Shown: in pieces, positions 1-9,920 of the stretch
Position numbering within the stretch: the first letter of the stretch is position 1
How the letters are laid out: the number at the start of each line of letters is the position of its first letter
Assembly: GCA_030427505.1 (NCBI GenBank)
Contig: JAUICH010000006.1
Coordinates: 124,001-188,000 of the forward strand
DNA: 64,000 nt
DNA from: Verrucomicrobiia bacterium
GTDB lineage: Bacteria > Verrucomicrobiota > Verrucomicrobiia > Verrucomicrobiales > DEV007
Direction of reading: 5' to 3'
Program-made: the position numbers and the translations under genes
Notes under the pieces: generated by a model
Told to the model about the DNA's origin: nothing
Databases searched by the model: none
What the model saw: the letters and a program-made list of their open reading frames with translations, nothing else

Positions 1-2
1 GC

Positions 3-3000
3 CTGGAGAACCGCCTGGTGGTGATCCTGGTAACGCTGCTTCTGATTTTCCAGGGGCTGCGGAACGCGCCCTTTGATTGGGACATCCCCGGCATCAAGTC
101 CGACCCGGTGGCGGTGGACGCCATTCCAGACATTGGAGAGAACCAGCAGATTGTCTTCACGGAATGGATGGGGCGCTCTCCGCAGGACGTGGACGACCAG
201 ATTACCTATCCGCTGACGGCGGCCCTGCTGGGCATTCCGAAGGTCAAGACGGTGCGGAGTTATTCCATGTTCGGCTTCTCCTCCATCTACGTGATCTTCG
301 AGGAAGACGCGGAGTTTTACTGGAGCCGCAGCCGCATCCTGGAGAAGCTCAATTCCCTGCCCATGGGCACGCTACCCCAGGACGTGACGCCCATGTTGGG
401 ACCGGATGCCACGGCGCTGGGCCAGGTCTTCTGGTACACGCTGGAAGGCCGGGACGAGCAGGGGAAACCAGCGCCCGGCTGGACGCCGCAGGAGTTGCGC
501 AGCATTCAGGATTACTATGTGCGCTATGGTCTGCAATCCGCGAAGGGCGTCTCGGAGGTGGCTTCCGTGGGTGGGTATGTGAAGGAATACCAGATAGACG
601 TGGACCCGGACGCGATGCGGGCCTACGGCGTGACGCTGGACCAGGTGTATAAGGCGGTGCAGGCCTCCAACGTGGAGGTCGGCGCCCGGACTATCGAGAT
701 CAACCGCGTGGAATACGTGGTGCGGGGAGAGGGGTTCCTGGAAAGCCTGGATGACCTGCGTAAGACTGTGGTGGCGGTGAATGACAACGTGCCCATCACA
801 CTGGAGCGGATCGCTTCCGTCCAGATGGGGCCGGCTCTGCGCCGGGGCGCATTGGACAAGGCGGGCGCGGAAGCCGTGGGCGGCGTGGTGGTGGCGCGCT
901 ATGGCGCGAACCCCATGAGCACCATCCAGGCGGTGAAGAAAAAGATCGAAGGCATCGCGCCAGGGCTGCCGAAGAAGGAGCTGGCGGATGGCCGCGTCAG
1001 CCAGGTGACCATTGTGCCGTTTTACGACCGGACGGGCCTGATCGACGAGACGTTGCAAACTCTGCGGGATGCCCTGGAGGAGGAGATCCTGGTGACCATC
1101 GTGGTGGTGCTGTTGTTAGTGTGGCACCTGCGCAGCGGCGCTTTGATTTCGCTGATGCTGCCGCTGGCGGTCTTGCTGACATTTATCGGCATGAAGCTTT
1201 TTGGCGTGGACGCGAATATTGTGGCTTTGTCAGGCATCGCCATTGCCATTGGGACCATTGTGGACATGGGCATCGTGGTGGTGGAGAACGTGCTGAAACG
1301 CATCGACGGCGCGCCACCGGGGGAAAGCCGGATGGAGTCCGTCTTTGTGGCCTGCCGGGAGGTGGGGGGGGCCGTACTGACCGCGGTGATGACCACCATT
1401 ATCGGATTCCTGCCGGTCTTCGCCATGGTGGGCGCGGAGGGCAAGCTGTTCCGGCCCCTGGCTTATACCAAGACCTTCGCCCTGGCGGCCGCCATTATTA
1501 TTACCCTGACCATCCTGCCGTCACTGGCCTTGAGCGTGGTTGGCAGAGGGAAAAAGCCCTCCGAGGAGAACACCAGGCAGAAGCGAGTGCGGCTGGGGAT
1601 TTGCGCGCTGCTGGCCCTGCTCATGATGTGGCTCCTTTCGGGCCGCTGGGAACCGCTCGGCCCTGGGCATCCTTTTCTGAATGGGCTGTTCGTGTTCCTG
1701 ATCCTGGGAGGTATGATGCTGGCCGTGTGGGCGTTCATGCACTTTTACGAGTTCATGCTGCGCTTTTTCCTGAGGTTCAAAATTCTGCTCATCGGCCTGG
1801 CCGCGTCGGTGGTCTGTTTTGGAATGCTCATCTGGACTCACCTGGGCCGGGAATTCATGCCCGCGCTGGATGAGGGCTCCTTTCTCTGGATGCCGTCCAT
1901 CATGCCACACGGTTCCATCGGAGAAGCCCTGGATGTCTTGCGGCAGCAGGATCAAGCGATCAACGCGATTCCTGAAGTCGAGTCCGTGGTGGGCAAAATC
2001 GGCCGGGTGGACAGTCCGCTGGACCCGGCGCCCATCGGCATGATGGAGACGGTCATCAACTACAAGCCCGAGTTTGGCGTGAACGAAAAGGGAGAACGCG
2101 TCCGTTTGTGGCGGGACCACATCCGCACGCCGGAAGACATCTGGCAGGAAATTGCGTCCGCCGCCCAACTGCCTGGCGTGACCATGGCGCCTAAGTTGCA
2201 ACCCATCGAAACCCGTCTGATCATGCTGCAAACCGGGATGCGGGCTTCCATGGGCCTGCGGGTGAAAGGACCAGACCTGGAGACCATCGAGAAGACCGCG
2301 TTCGAGTTGGAGGAACTGCTGCGCGAAGTTCCGTCCGTCCGGCCGGAAACGGTGTTTGCCGACCGCATCGTGGGCAAACCCTACCTGGAGATCGATATCG
2401 ACCGGGAAGCGATCGCGCGCTACGGCATTTCGGTTCGCGCGGTGCAGGATGTTATCGAAGTAGCCGTGGGCGGTCGCCGGCTCACCACCACGGTGGAAGG
2501 GCGGGAGCGCTACCCTGTGCGAGTCCGCTACCAGCGAGAGCTGCGGGACTCCATAGAAGAGCTACCCGAGATCCTCGTCCCCGCGCCCAATGGCGCACAG
2601 ATACCGCTGGGTCAGTTGGCGCACATTGATTACGTGCGGGGCCCCATGGAGATCAAGAGCGAGAACACCTTCAAGTTCGGTTACGTGATTTTCGATAGGA
2701 AACCGGACCTGGCGGAAGTGGACGTGGTGGAAGAAGTGCAGAGATTCCTGAAAGAGAAGGAAGACTCGGGAGAGTTTGTCCGGCCCGCCGGCGTGGAGAT
2801 CGAATTTACCGGCACGTATGAAAACCAGCAGCGCGCCGCGGAGACACTCAGCTACGTCATGCCCGTGGCGCTGGTGTTGATCTTCCTGATCATCTACCTT
2901 CAGTTCCGCCGCGTTTCGACCAGTCTGCTGGTCTTCAGCGGAGTGTTCGTGGCCTGGGGTGGGGGTTTCATCATGATCTGGCTCTACAACCAGCCCTGGT

Positions 3001-3446
3001 TCCTGGACGTGAACCTGCTGGGCGCAAACCTGCGGGACGTGTTCCACATTGTACCGGTAAACATGAGCGTGGCGGTCTGGGTGGGCTTTCTGGCGCTGTT
3101 CGGCATTGCCACGGACGATGGCGTCCTGATGGGGACATACCTGAAGCAACTCTTCGCGGAACGGAAGCCCGCCACCCTGGAGGCCATCCGGGAAACCACC
3201 ATTGAGGCGGCGAAGAAGCGCAACCGCCCCGCCATGATGACCACCGCCACCACGCTACTCGCGCTGCTGCCGGTGCTGACCTCCAGCGGCCGGGGGTCCG
3301 ACGTCATGATCCCGATGGCCATTCCCACCTTTGGTGGCATGGTGGCGGCGATTCTGACGGTCTTCGTCGTGCCGACGCTCTACTGCGAGATTGAAGAGTT
3401 CCGCTACCGGCGGAGTCTGAGAAGAGGAACCGCTTTCCCCGAATAG
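3..3446 (+). CDS. cusA: CusA-type heavy-metal RND efflux pump (5' end outside window)
   Basis: This is an inner-membrane proton-driven RND transporter of the heavy-metal (HME) class that should pump Cu(I)/Ag(I) from periplasm or cytosol to an outer-membrane duct. The reading frame is open to the window edge, so the first few residues are missing; counting below starts at the GTG at 18. The three methionines that bind Cu/Ag in E. coli CusA appear to be conserved as M625 (in FLWMPS), M675 (in PIGMMET) and M736 (in RLIMLQTG). The TM4 proton-relay aspartate is D416 in GTIVDMG. The protein is longer than the usual ~1040 residues: an insertion around 515-580 adds two hydrophobic segments in the central cytoplasmic linker, and about 12 residues are added between M675 and M736. 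The partner genes cusB/cusC would lie upstream, outside the window. The metal-binding lipoprotein follows after 36 nt. Cu/Ag specificity is inferred from the methionines. Confidence 0.93.
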   Translation: MENRLVVILVTLLLIFQGLRNAPFDWDIPGIKSDPVAVDAIPDIGENQQIVFTEWMGRSPQDVDDQITYPLTAALLGIPKVKTVRSYSMFGFSSIYVIFEEDAEFYWSRSRILEKLNSLPMGTLPQDVTPMLGPDATALGQVFWYTLEGRDEQGKPAPGWTPQELRSIQDYYVRYGLQSAKGVSEVASVGGYVKEYQIDVDPDAMRAYGVTLDQVYKAVQASNVEVGARTIEINRVEYVVRGEGFLESLDDLRKTVVAVNDNVPITLERIASVQMGPALRRGALDKAGAEAVGGVVVARYGANPMSTIQAVKKKIEGIAPGLPKKELADGRVSQVTIVPFYDRTGLIDETLQTLRDALEEEILVTIVVVLLLVWHLRSGALISLMLPLAVLLTFIGMKLFGVDANIVALSGIAIAIGTIVDMGIVVVENVLKRIDGAPPGESRMESVFVACREVGGAVLTAVMTTIIGFLPVFAMVGAEGKLFRPLAYTKTFALAAAIIITLTILPSLALSVVGRGKKPSEENTRQKRVRLGICALLALLMMWLLSGRWEPLGPGHPFLNGLFVFLILGGMMLAVWAFMHFYEFMLRFFLRFKILLIGLAASVVCFGMLIWTHLGREFMPALDEGSFLWMPSIMPHGSIGEALDVLRQQDQAINAIPEVESVVGKIGRVDSPLDPAPIGMMETVINYKPEFGVNEKGERVRLWRDHIRTPEDIWQEIASAAQLPGVTMAPKLQPIETRLIMLQTGMRASMGLRVKGPDLETIEKTAFELEELLREVPSVRPETVFADRIVGKPYLEIDIDREAIARYGISVRAVQDVIEVAVGGRRLTTTVEGRERYPVRVRYQRELRDSIEELPEILVPAPNGAQIPLGQLAHIDYVRGPMEIKSENTFKFGYVIFDRKPDLAEVDVVEEVQRFLKEKEDSGEFVRPAGVEIEFTGTYENQQRAAETLSYVMPVALVLIFLIIYLQFRRVSTSLLVFSGVFVAWGGGFIMIWLYNQPWFLDVNLLGANLRDVFHIVPVNMSVAVWVGFLALFGIATDDGVLMGTYLKQLFAERKPATLEAIRETTIEAAKKRNRPAMMTTATTLLALLPVLTSSGRGSDVMIPMAIPTFGGMVAAILTVFVVPTLYCEIEEFRYRRSLRRGTAFPE

Positions 3447-3482
3447 AACCAAACCAAGCAAACCAAACCAAACTAGATAAAC

Positions 3483-3872
3483 ATGAAGTACCTGAAACAT
3501 AGCCTGATTGCGATGCTGGGAATCTCTTTGCTGGCCCTGACGGCCTGCTCGGAGAAGCCTACCCCTGAAGCCGAACCCAAAGAAACCACCGCGGCCCCGG
3601 CCACCGAACCCAAGGCGGAAGATGAAGTGGTGTCCGCGGAGGAAATCGCGGCCGCCTTGTCCGCTCCTGAAGCAGGCAGCAGCGCCTACCCGTTGACGGT
3701 GTGCGTCGTCTCCGGAGAAGACCTGTTTTCCATGGGAGAGCCGGTCACCATCGTGCATGAAGGCACCACGGTGAAGTTCTGCTGCGACAGCTGCGTGGAC
3801 GACTTCAAGGATGATCCCGCGAAGTATCTCGCGAAGCTGGAAGAAGCGAAGAAGAAGAAGCCGCAGGACTAA
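3483..3872 (+). CDS. Small lipoprotein with YHS/TRASH-like metal-binding domain
   Basis: This 129-residue protein starts with a lipoprotein signal peptide ending in a lipobox (LLALTAC, Cys at about residue 22), so it should be lipid-anchored on the periplasmic side. A Glu/Pro/Ala-rich spacer (about 25-60) is followed by a compact domain with YPLTVCVVSG and FCCDSCVDDFKDDPAKYL. This resembles YHS/TRASH metal-binding domains, with cysteines placed to bind a soft metal such as copper. It sits 36 nt after the CusA-type pump, in the same direction and before a strong terminator. The likely role is a periplasmic metal sensor, scavenger or chaperone feeding the pump; that role is inferred from context and cysteines. 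Confidence 0.8.
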   Translation: MKYLKHSLIAMLGISLLALTACSEKPTPEAEPKETTAAPATEPKAEDEVVSAEEIAAALSAPEAGSSAYPLTVCVVSGEDLFSMGEPVTIVHEGTTVKFCCDSCVDDFKDDPAKYLAKLEEAKKKKPQD

Positions 3873-3896
3873 AACCATTGATTCGCCAGAAAGAGG

Positions 3897-3940
3897 GGTG
3901 ATTGGCGGGAGGCTTTCTCGCCGGTCACCCTTTTTCTTTT
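3897..3940. terminator. Strong rho-independent terminator, probably bidirectional
   Basis: A 15-bp stem with three G-T wobbles pairs GGGTGATTGGCGGGA with TCTCGCCGGTCACCC around a five-base loop, and is followed by TTTTTCTTTT. It lies between the end of the lipoprotein gene and the convergent glycosyltransferase gene. It should end the metal-efflux operon and may serve both directions. Confidence 0.85.
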
Positions 3941-4003
3941 AAAAGGGGCCGATTCTTGGCGATCGCGGAAAGGGTTTCCCTCTACACATTTTCAGGAAAC
4001 GGC

Positions 4004-5572
4004 CTACCGCGCCGCTGTTATTCCCGGTGTACGGAGGTCGTAGAGGCGGAAGCCGTCGTGGCTTTCGGCGACGACGCGGAAGGTGGAGTCCACCGCGTCG
4101 CGGAAGGCTGGATCGGTTAACTGGTTGGGGTAGGCTACCCAATAGCGGGCGCCGCGGTGGGCCATGGACTGGAGCGTTTCCAGGTTGCGGGATTCCTTGG
4201 GGTAGTTGAAGCCCCGGCGGTCCAGCCAGGCGAAGATCATGGATTCGTTGTAGGCCACGGGCCGTCCGTGCTCGTCAAAGGCGCGGCCGCCTTCCACCAC
4301 GATGGAGTCGTTGATGCCGATGCGGTCCGCGAAGGGCAGGACGTTTTCCCGGACGTGGTTCAGGCTGTAGAGGCCGGGTCTCTTTTCGTGCAGGGCCCAG
4401 AGCCGGCTGACCGTGGACAGGCTGAGCAGCGCGATCACGGAGATCGAGACCGAGGCGGGCAGGGCCGTCCGCAGCCACGGGATGCTGAGCCTTTCGCGCA
4501 ACCGCTCGCGGGCGGCCTTTGCGCCCAGACCCATCAGGAGCGTGGCTGGGACGACGGACATGGCGTGGTAGTACCAGGCCCAGCCGTCACCAGACGTCCG
4601 TCCGGCGATGATGTAAAACACGCCCACCGCGCCGTACCAGACCAGCAGGAAATTCCGCAGCCGGGCGTCTTTCTTGGTGACGAAGCAGGCGGCGATCAAC
4701 AGCGCCACTCCGGACAGCGAGAGGATGGTGGCGGCTTCCTGCCGGAGGTTCCGCAGCAGGAATCCCGGAGGGAACAGCATGTCCAGGCCGATGAGATGGC
4801 TTTCGTTGGAAACGCCCAGGGAGTTTCCGTAGTCCAGCCAGAAATGGTGGGTCCAGCCATACCAGGCCAGGGGAGGGGCCAGGGTGAGCGCGGCGGCCAG
4901 GTAGATCCGCGGCCGGCGCAGGCATTTCCAGCCATAGACCGACAGGACCACGAAGCCGAAGAGGATGCCCAGGTGCAGGGCGGGCAGCTTTGCCAGAATG
5001 GCCGCGCTGGTGGCCAGCGCGGCCAGGAAGAGATTCCGCGGGGCCGGATCTTCATAGTAGCGCCAGAGGGCGATACCGGCGAGAAGGCAGAAGAGAACCA
5101 GCACGGACTCTGGCTGAATGGCGGTGGCCAGTGGCACGAGTTGTGGGCTGATGGCGAAGACCGCCCCGGCAAACAGCGCGGACCAGCGGGGTAGTACCTT
5201 TACGGCGAAGGCCAGGAAGATGGCGAAACTGAAGACGGACGCCGCCAGGGAAACCATCCGGAGCCACACTTCGTTGTACCCTAGCGCTCGGTAGCACAGG
5301 GCCCCCAGCCAGGGCAGGAAGGGGAACTCCATTTCCACGTAGCCCGGTGTGTCCGCATTCCAATCCACCCGGGGCAGGGTGGGGTTCATCCCTTCCCTGT
5401 AGAAGTTCCGGGCGATCTGGGCGTAGTCCGCCGCCCGCCAGGCGGAGAGAAGCCGGCCGTCCAAGGGGTGATCCACATACCACGCCCGCCAGAGGACTCC
5501 GGCTGCCAGAATCACCAAAAGCCATCCAGCGAACACCCGGTTGCCAAGAGAATTGGTAGATCCCGTTTTCAA
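4004..5572 (-). CDS. GT39/PMT-like integral membrane glycosyltransferase
   Basis: This 522-residue polytopic membrane protein has about ten hydrophobic segments and the GT-C layout of the dolichyl-phosphate-mannose mannosyltransferase/ArnT superfamily. The acidic first periplasmic loop after TM1 holds SAWRAADYAQIARNFY, where the aspartate is expected to contact the lipid-linked sugar donor. A soluble C-terminal periplasmic domain follows from about residue 400 (RPVAYNESMIFAWL and RYWVAYPNQLTDPAF). Members of this family transfer sugars from polyprenyl-phosphate carriers to protein or lipid A; the acceptor here is unknown. The gene stands alone, convergent with the metal-efflux genes and divergent from the CLC gene. 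A second protein of this type lies at 49733-51364. Confidence 0.75.
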   Translation of the reverse strand: MKTGSTNSLGNRVFAGWLLVILAAGVLWRAWYVDHPLDGRLLSAWRAADYAQIARNFYREGMNPTLPRVDWNADTPGYVEMEFPFLPWLGALCYRALGYNEVWLRMVSLAASVFSFAIFLAFAVKVLPRWSALFAGAVFAISPQLVPLATAIQPESVLVLFCLLAGIALWRYYEDPAPRNLFLAALATSAAILAKLPALHLGILFGFVVLSVYGWKCLRRPRIYLAAALTLAPPLAWYGWTHHFWLDYGNSLGVSNESHLIGLDMLFPPGFLLRNLRQEAATILSLSGVALLIAACFVTKKDARLRNFLLVWYGAVGVFYIIAGRTSGDGWAWYYHAMSVVPATLLMGLGAKAARERLRERLSIPWLRTALPASVSISVIALLSLSTVSRLWALHEKRPGLYSLNHVRENVLPFADRIGINDSIVVEGGRAFDEHGRPVAYNESMIFAWLDRRGFNYPKESRNLETLQSMAHRGARYWVAYPNQLTDPAFRDAVDSTFRVVAESHDGFRLYDLRTPGITAAR

Positions 5573-5855
5573 ATTTTGAGATGCGTAATTGGGGTTTTTA
5601 TACCATTTGATAAAAATTGCAATCTCAATTCGTAAAATTCATAAGTTCTGGTTTTGAGTAGAGAATCTGTAAGAACTTTGGGTCATCGCGGGGTTTCCGG
5701 GCGGACCGGTGCCCGGCGGGTTGCAATCCGGGACGTTCCACGCCAAGGTGCCCGGCGTCCGGTTTTCGCCCCCTTTTCACGGGGTGGCTCGCCCCAGTGG
5801 GAGCGGCCTTGAGCCAGAAGTAGCGAAGTACGTGGCGGGACGATCGATTTTTTTC

Positions 5856-7724
5856 ATGGAGCAAAACACGAGTCAGAAGAAAGGACCGGCTGCTCCGGAC
5901 GAACCCGCCCAGCTACCCTATGCCGACAAGGGGCTGGCGGGCTGGTTGCGCTCTCGCTTTTCAGATGCCCACCGGTTCCTGATTCTCTGCCTCATCGCGG
6001 GCGTGTTGTGCGGCTTGGCGGCGGTGCTTTTTCACCTGTCCATCCACTGGCTGTTCGAAACGGTGTGGCATCTTTCCCACGCGCTGGAGGACCGGGGCAT
6101 TCACTGGTGGTGGATCATGCCATGGGCGCCGCTGGTGGGCGGGCTGCTGGTGGGAATCGCCCTGCATCGCTTCGCGCCGAAGGCGGTGGGCAGCGGCATT
6201 CCGCAGACCAAGGCGTCTTACTTCAACGAGTTTGGTGACATTCCGCTTTCCACGGCGGCATGGCGTTTCGTGCTGGGCACGCTCTACATCGGCAGCGGCA
6301 ACAGCCTGGGGCGGGAAGGGCCCACGGTGCACATGTGCGCGGGCATCGCATCCAAGCTGGGCCGGGTCTTCGGTTTGGCGAAGGTGCGCGTCCAGGCCAT
6401 GGTGCCGGTGGGCGTGGCGGCGGGCATCGCGGCGGCCTTCAACGCGCCCATCTCCGCCATTACCTTTGCCTTCGAGGAGATTCTGGACGACTTCAGCAGT
6501 AAGGCGCTGGCGGGCGTGGTCGTCGCGGTGGTGGCGTCCGAAGCCGTGGCCCGCAGCATCCTGGGGGAGGATCCCGTGCTTCAGGCGCACCTGAGTCCGC
6601 GCTACGGGGTGGATTGGTGGATGCTGGTGGCCGTGCCGCTGGGCATTTCAGCGGCGCTCATCGGGCACATCTTTGTGGGAAGTGTCCTGGGCCTGCGGGA
6701 CTGGATCGCGCGGCGGGTGCGGATTCACTCCGCCGTGAAGCCGGCCCTGGGCGGGCTCCTGGTGGGCCTGCTGGCCACGGGCGCGTTTTACGTAACCGGG
6801 CATTTTGGCGAACCGCAGAACACGGTCTTCAGTATTGGTTACGAGAGCCTGGAGTCCGCCTTTGAAGGCAGGCTGGCGGTGGGCGCCATGCTTACCCTGC
6901 TGATCGTGAAGTTTGTGGCCGTGGTGATCAACTACGCCAGCAAGGGGAGTGGCGGTCTGTTTTCGCCCACGCTGTTTTTCGGCGGCATGCTGGGGGGGCT
7001 GTGGGGCGCCGGGCTGCTCTGGTTCGCGAACAACGTCATCCAATCGCCCTTCGACCGGCCGGAACCCATCGTGGGGGCCTGCGTGCTCTTGGGCATGGGG
7101 GCATCGTTTGCCTCCATCATCCGCTGCCCCTTTACCTCTATCTTCATCATCTTTGAAATGACGGGGAACTATTCCCTCATCCTGCCGCTGATGGCGGGGA
7201 ACATCCTGTCCTACGCCCTGGCCGGGCGGCTGCGGCACATCCCGATCTACAACGCCATTCTGCTCCAGGACAAAGTGAGCCTGCGCAAGATGCCCGCCTA
7301 CCAGGGGGCGCGGGACTACCGGAACCTGCCGGTCAGCGCCATCATGCAGCACGACGTCATTACCGTTTCGGGAACGGAAACGCCTGAGGAATTCCTCAAG
7401 CGGATCGATCACGATTCGGAAAACTACCGCCGGAGCTATCCCGTGGTGGACGAGGAAAACCGGCTGCTGGGCGTGATCATGCACCACCAGTTGGAGGAAA
7501 AGTGCGAGGCCGGCGTCCCGGTGGCGGATCTGGTGGGCGACCAGAATGTTTACACCGTGCCGCCCGAGACCTCCATTCGCGACGCCGCCATGCTGATGGT
7601 GAAAGTCGATATCCGGCAATTGCCCATCGTCAGCGCCAAGGATCAGTCGAAGCTGCTCGGTATTTTGACGCTGAACGACATTGCCCGCCAGCAGAATACG
7701 ATGATAGGTCAGGTGGGGCGTTAG
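5856..7724 (+). CDS. clcA: CLC-family chloride/proton antiporter with C-terminal CBS pair
   Basis: This is a 622-residue CLC protein. The selectivity-filter signatures are present: GSGIPQ near residue 113, GREGPTVHM with gating glutamate E154, and [13 protein letters not shown] second acidic pair in [10 protein letters not shown] occupies the position of the inner proton glutamate of E. coli ClC, which suggests an exchanger rather than a channel. Two CBS domains follow from about residue 480 to 615 ([10 protein letters not shown]... and [18 protein letters not shown]...), a common nucleotide-sensing add-on. I chose the ATG at 5856. The frame stays open back to a GTG at 5709, but that stretch is unlike CLC N-termini and follows an AT-rich region (5573-5650) likely to hold divergent promoters. 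The 5573-5855 gap otherwise shows nothing I recognise apart from a repeated GTGCCCGGCG. Confidence 0.93.
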   Translation: MEQNTSQKKGPAAPDEPAQLPYADKGLAGWLRSRFSDAHRFLILCLIAGVLCGLAAVLFHLSIHWLFETVWHLSHALEDRGIHWWWIMPWAPLVGGLLVGIALHRFAPKAVGSGIPQTKASYFNEFGDIPLSTAAWRFVLGTLYIGSGNSLGREGPTVHMCAGIASKLGRVFGLAKVRVQAMVPVGVAAGIAAAFNAPISAITFAFEEILDDFSSKALAGVVVAVVASEAVARSILGEDPVLQAHLSPRYGVDWWMLVAVPLGISAALIGHIFVGSVLGLRDWIARRVRIHSAVKPALGGLLVGLLATGAFYVTGHFGEPQNTVFSIGYESLESAFEGRLAVGAMLTLLIVKFVAVVINYASKGSGGLFSPTLFFGGMLGGLWGAGLLWFANNVIQSPFDRPEPIVGACVLLGMGASFASIIRCPFTSIFIIFEMTGNYSLILPLMAGNILSYALAGRLRHIPIYNAILLQDKVSLRKMPAYQGARDYRNLPVSAIMQHDVITVSGTETPEEFLKRIDHDSENYRRSYPVVDEENRLLGVIMHHQLEEKCEAGVPVADLVGDQNVYTVPPETSIRDAAMLMVKVDIRQLPIVSAKDQSKLLGILTLNDIARQQNTMIGQVGR

Positions 7725-7764
7725 GGGTATTTGGAGAAATAGGGAGAGGTCTTTTGAACTCCGG

Positions 7765-8517
7765 CTACTCTTTCACCGGTGGATTCGCGGCGAGGTAGAC
7801 TTCCAGTTCCAGGCCGCCGCTGGTGGTGAAGACTTGCTTGTTCAGGAAGTCGGGCCAGATGTAGCCTTCCCAGACGTCGTTGGGGCGGAATTTTACGTCT
7901 CCCGTCGCGGGTTTTAGGAAAATGGGACCGTCGCCGAAGGAGACGTATTTGCGTTTCCAGGGGCCATCGACGACGAAGCCCAGCTTGGACCGGGTCTTGG
8001 TGCGGATGAAGGCCACCCGGTCGCACCAGGCGACGGCGCCTTCTTTTTTGAGAGTGGTGATTCGGGCCCGGACGGCGATCCATCTTGCTTCCACTTCCTG
8101 GTTCAGATCCTTGCGCCGCTCGGCGGCGGCTTGTTCCGCTTCGTAGCGCAGTTTTTCCTGAACCATCACCTTGCGCAGTTCGCGCTGGGCTTCGAAACGT
8201 TTTTCGTAGTGCTCGACCGCCGCTACGGGATCGAAGCCGTAGCGGTCCTGGATGTCTTTCGGCAGGTCGAAGAAGGAGATGCGGGCCACGCCGTTGGTGT
8301 GCTGCACCACCATGGAGTCTGGCTCCAGGCTGACCACGGTGCAGTCCGTGTAGATGACGCCTTTGGTGGTTTCCAGGCGTTCGTAGTGTTGGCCTTTGGG
8401 TTCGAGCGCCGCGGAAGCGGCGGGGGACTCCTCTCCAGAGGTGGAGGTTTCCGCGAACGAGGGCGGGGCAAACGCCAGGCTGAGGGTCAGGGGGAGAAAG
8501 AGACGGAGGCAGCGCAT
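7765..8517 (-). CDS. Secreted hypothetical protein
   Basis: This 250-residue protein has a clear Sec signal peptide (hydrophobic core LFLPLTLSLAFA, probable cleavage after SFA). A short domain follows that reads like a small beta-barrel (YTDCTVVSLEPDSMVVQHTNG), then FFDLPKDIQDRYGFDP, then a charged helical stretch (about 105-150). I know this pattern only as a recurrent uncharacterised secreted type in Verrucomicrobia and cannot assign a function. Its start overlaps the end of the metallophosphoesterase gene by 31 nt, so the two are probably translated from one message. Confidence 0.65.
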   Translation of the reverse strand: MRCLRLFLPLTLSLAFAPPSFAETSTSGEESPAASAALEPKGQHYERLETTKGVIYTDCTVVSLEPDSMVVQHTNGVARISFFDLPKDIQDRYGFDPVAAVEHYEKRFEAQRELRKVMVQEKLRYEAEQAAAERRKDLNQEVEARWIAVRARITTLKKEGAVAWCDRVAFIRTKTRSKLGFVVDGPWKRKYVSFGDGPIFLKPATGDVKFRPNDVWEGYIWPDFLNKQVFTTSGGLELEVYLAANPPVKE

Positions 8518-9527
8518 TTGGTCAGGGTTTGTTCGAGGAGAGCTTCACGCGTGACGAGCCGTTCTGGCCGGCCCCGGCCTCCGGTCCAGCGCACCAGGCG
8601 GATCTGGCCGTTGGCGATTTCGAGTCCGGTGATGGTGCCGTCATTATAGGAACAGCAGCCAGTATTAAAATAGCATGGCTGGGGAGCGTCGGGCAATAGC
8701 GAGCGTTTTTCGTCGATGTCGGCGAGGACCCAGTGCAGTTCCGCGTTGGCCATGGCGATGGCTTCCGGGGCGGCATTCTCCCGGCGGAGGCGTTCGAGTT
8801 TGTCGCGCGAGTACTGTTCCAGGGCGGTGGACATGAACACCGGGTGGTGAGTGTGCCCGCAAATGAGGATGAGCGGGTGCGGCTGGCGGGCCGCCCATCC
8901 GTAGAGAGCCTGCTCGTGGGACTGGCGCAGGCTGTGGTCGCTGGAGGGGATACCGACACCCCAGCCGGTGAGCTTCTGAATGGGCGCCCAGAAACGCCGC
9001 ACCAGGAACTTGTCCAGCAGCGAGTATTCGATGCCCTGGTGACCGTGGGCGAAGAACAGTTCGCCAATCTTTTGGTCTTCCGAGGTGACTTCCAGGGTCA
9101 GGCTGTCGCGCAGTTCCTTGCCGCCCAGGTATTTTTCCAACTGGCTCCAGTTCCACGGCAGGCGCAGGGATTCGTCGTGGTTTCCGATGAAGCGCTCGCA
9201 GCGGCCTTCCTCGAAGAAACGCCTTTCCAGTTCTAAAGTGCCTTGGTAACGGGTGAGAATGTTGGGCAGGATGCGTTCCCAGAGTTCCTCCACGTCGCCG
9301 AGGAGGAAGAGGCGGTAGCCGGCTTCGTAGTAGTACGCCAAGGCGGCGTGATAGACCTTCCGGCAGGGGCGGAAGTCGTCCGCGCCGTCTCCGGCGCCGC
9401 GGTGGAGGTCGGAAAAGACGATGAGCCTTAGGTCGTCCAGCGCCACCGTTTCCCGCAGGCTCTGGGAGTAGGCCTCGCGCAATCCGGCTTCGATCTGTTC
9501 CCGGTAAGCGTGATTGTTCTGGGCCAT
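8487..9527 (-). CDS. Calcineurin-like metallophosphoesterase
   Basis: This 346-residue protein carries the full metallophosphoesterase motif set: VFSDLHRG (D-x-H), LLGDVEELWE (G-D), FIGNHDES (G-N-H-D), FAHGHQG and ICGHTHHP. These residues form the two-metal centre that hydrolyses phosphomonoesters or diesters. It lacks a signal peptide or membrane anchor, so it should be cytosolic. The general layout recalls LpxH/UDP-2,3-diacylglucosamine hydrolase-like enzymes, but the protein is longer than LpxH (about 240 residues), so the substrate is open. It is followed by the overlapping secreted hypothetical gene and preceded on the same strand by the YjbR-like gene. Confidence 0.85.
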   Translation of the reverse strand: MAQNNHAYREQIEAGLREAYSQSLRETVALDDLRLIVFSDLHRGAGDGADDFRPCRKVYHAALAYYYEAGYRLFLLGDVEELWERILPNILTRYQGTLELERRFFEEGRCERFIGNHDESLRLPWNWSQLEKYLGGKELRDSLTLEVTSEDQKIGELFFAHGHQGIEYSLLDKFLVRRFWAPIQKLTGWGVGIPSSDHSLRQSHEQALYGWAARQPHPLILICGHTHHPVFMSTALEQYSRDKLERLRRENAAPEAIAMANAELHWVLADIDEKRSLLPDAPQPCYFNTGCCSYNDGTITGLEIANGQIRLVRWTGGRGRPERLVTREALLEQTLTKCAASVSFSP

Positions 9528-9557
9528 GCGGTGCGGGAGTCGCGTTGGGACTTTCTC

Positions 9558-9920
9558 TTAGACGTCCTGGCTGCTCAATTCTTCACGGACTTTCCGGGGC
9601 AGGCCCGCAAAGACGAGTTCGTAGGAGTGATCCACCAGCGAGGTGACGAGCTTCGGGGGCAGGGAACCGTTCAGGACCAGGGTGTTCCAGTGCCGCTTGT
9701 TCATGTGGTAGCCGGGCTGGATGGCTTCGTACTGTTCGCGGAGATCCTCGGCGCGTTCGGGATCGCATTTCAGGTTCATGCGGGCGGGGACGTTGTCCGG
9801 AATCAGCAGGGCGAACATCTTGCCGCCCACTTTGTAGACCAGGGCCTCCGGGCCGAAGGGCGTTTCCTCGGTGCAGTGCGGTTTGGCCAGGAGCAGGTCG
9901 CGGGCTTCGTCGGCGTACAT
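9558..9920 (-). CDS. MmcQ/YjbR-like protein
   Basis: This 120-residue protein matches the YjbR/MmcQ fold by sequence pattern: an N-terminal helix followed by KPHCTEETPFGPEALVYKVGGKMFAL, split here as CTEETPFGPEALVYKVGG and KMFALLIP, then MNLKCDPERAEDLREQY, GYHMNKRHWNTLVL and a C-terminal SYELVFAGLPRK. The family has a double-wing DNA-binding-like fold and is often found near transport or stress genes; its biochemical role is not settled. It lies 30 nt upstream of the metallophosphoesterase on the same strand and is probably the first gene of that three-gene operon. Confidence 0.85.
   Translation of the reverse strand: MYADEARDLLLAKPHCTEETPFGPEALVYKVGGKMFALLIPDNVPARMNLKCDPERAEDLREQYEAIQPGYHMNKRHWNTLVLNGSLPPKLVTSLVDHSYELVFAGLPRKVREELSSQDV

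Noticed and set aside
5709-5855. N-terminal extension of the CLC protein from a GTG at 5709
   Set aside because: The 49 extra residues resemble no CLC N-terminus; the ATG at 5856 gives the expected start.
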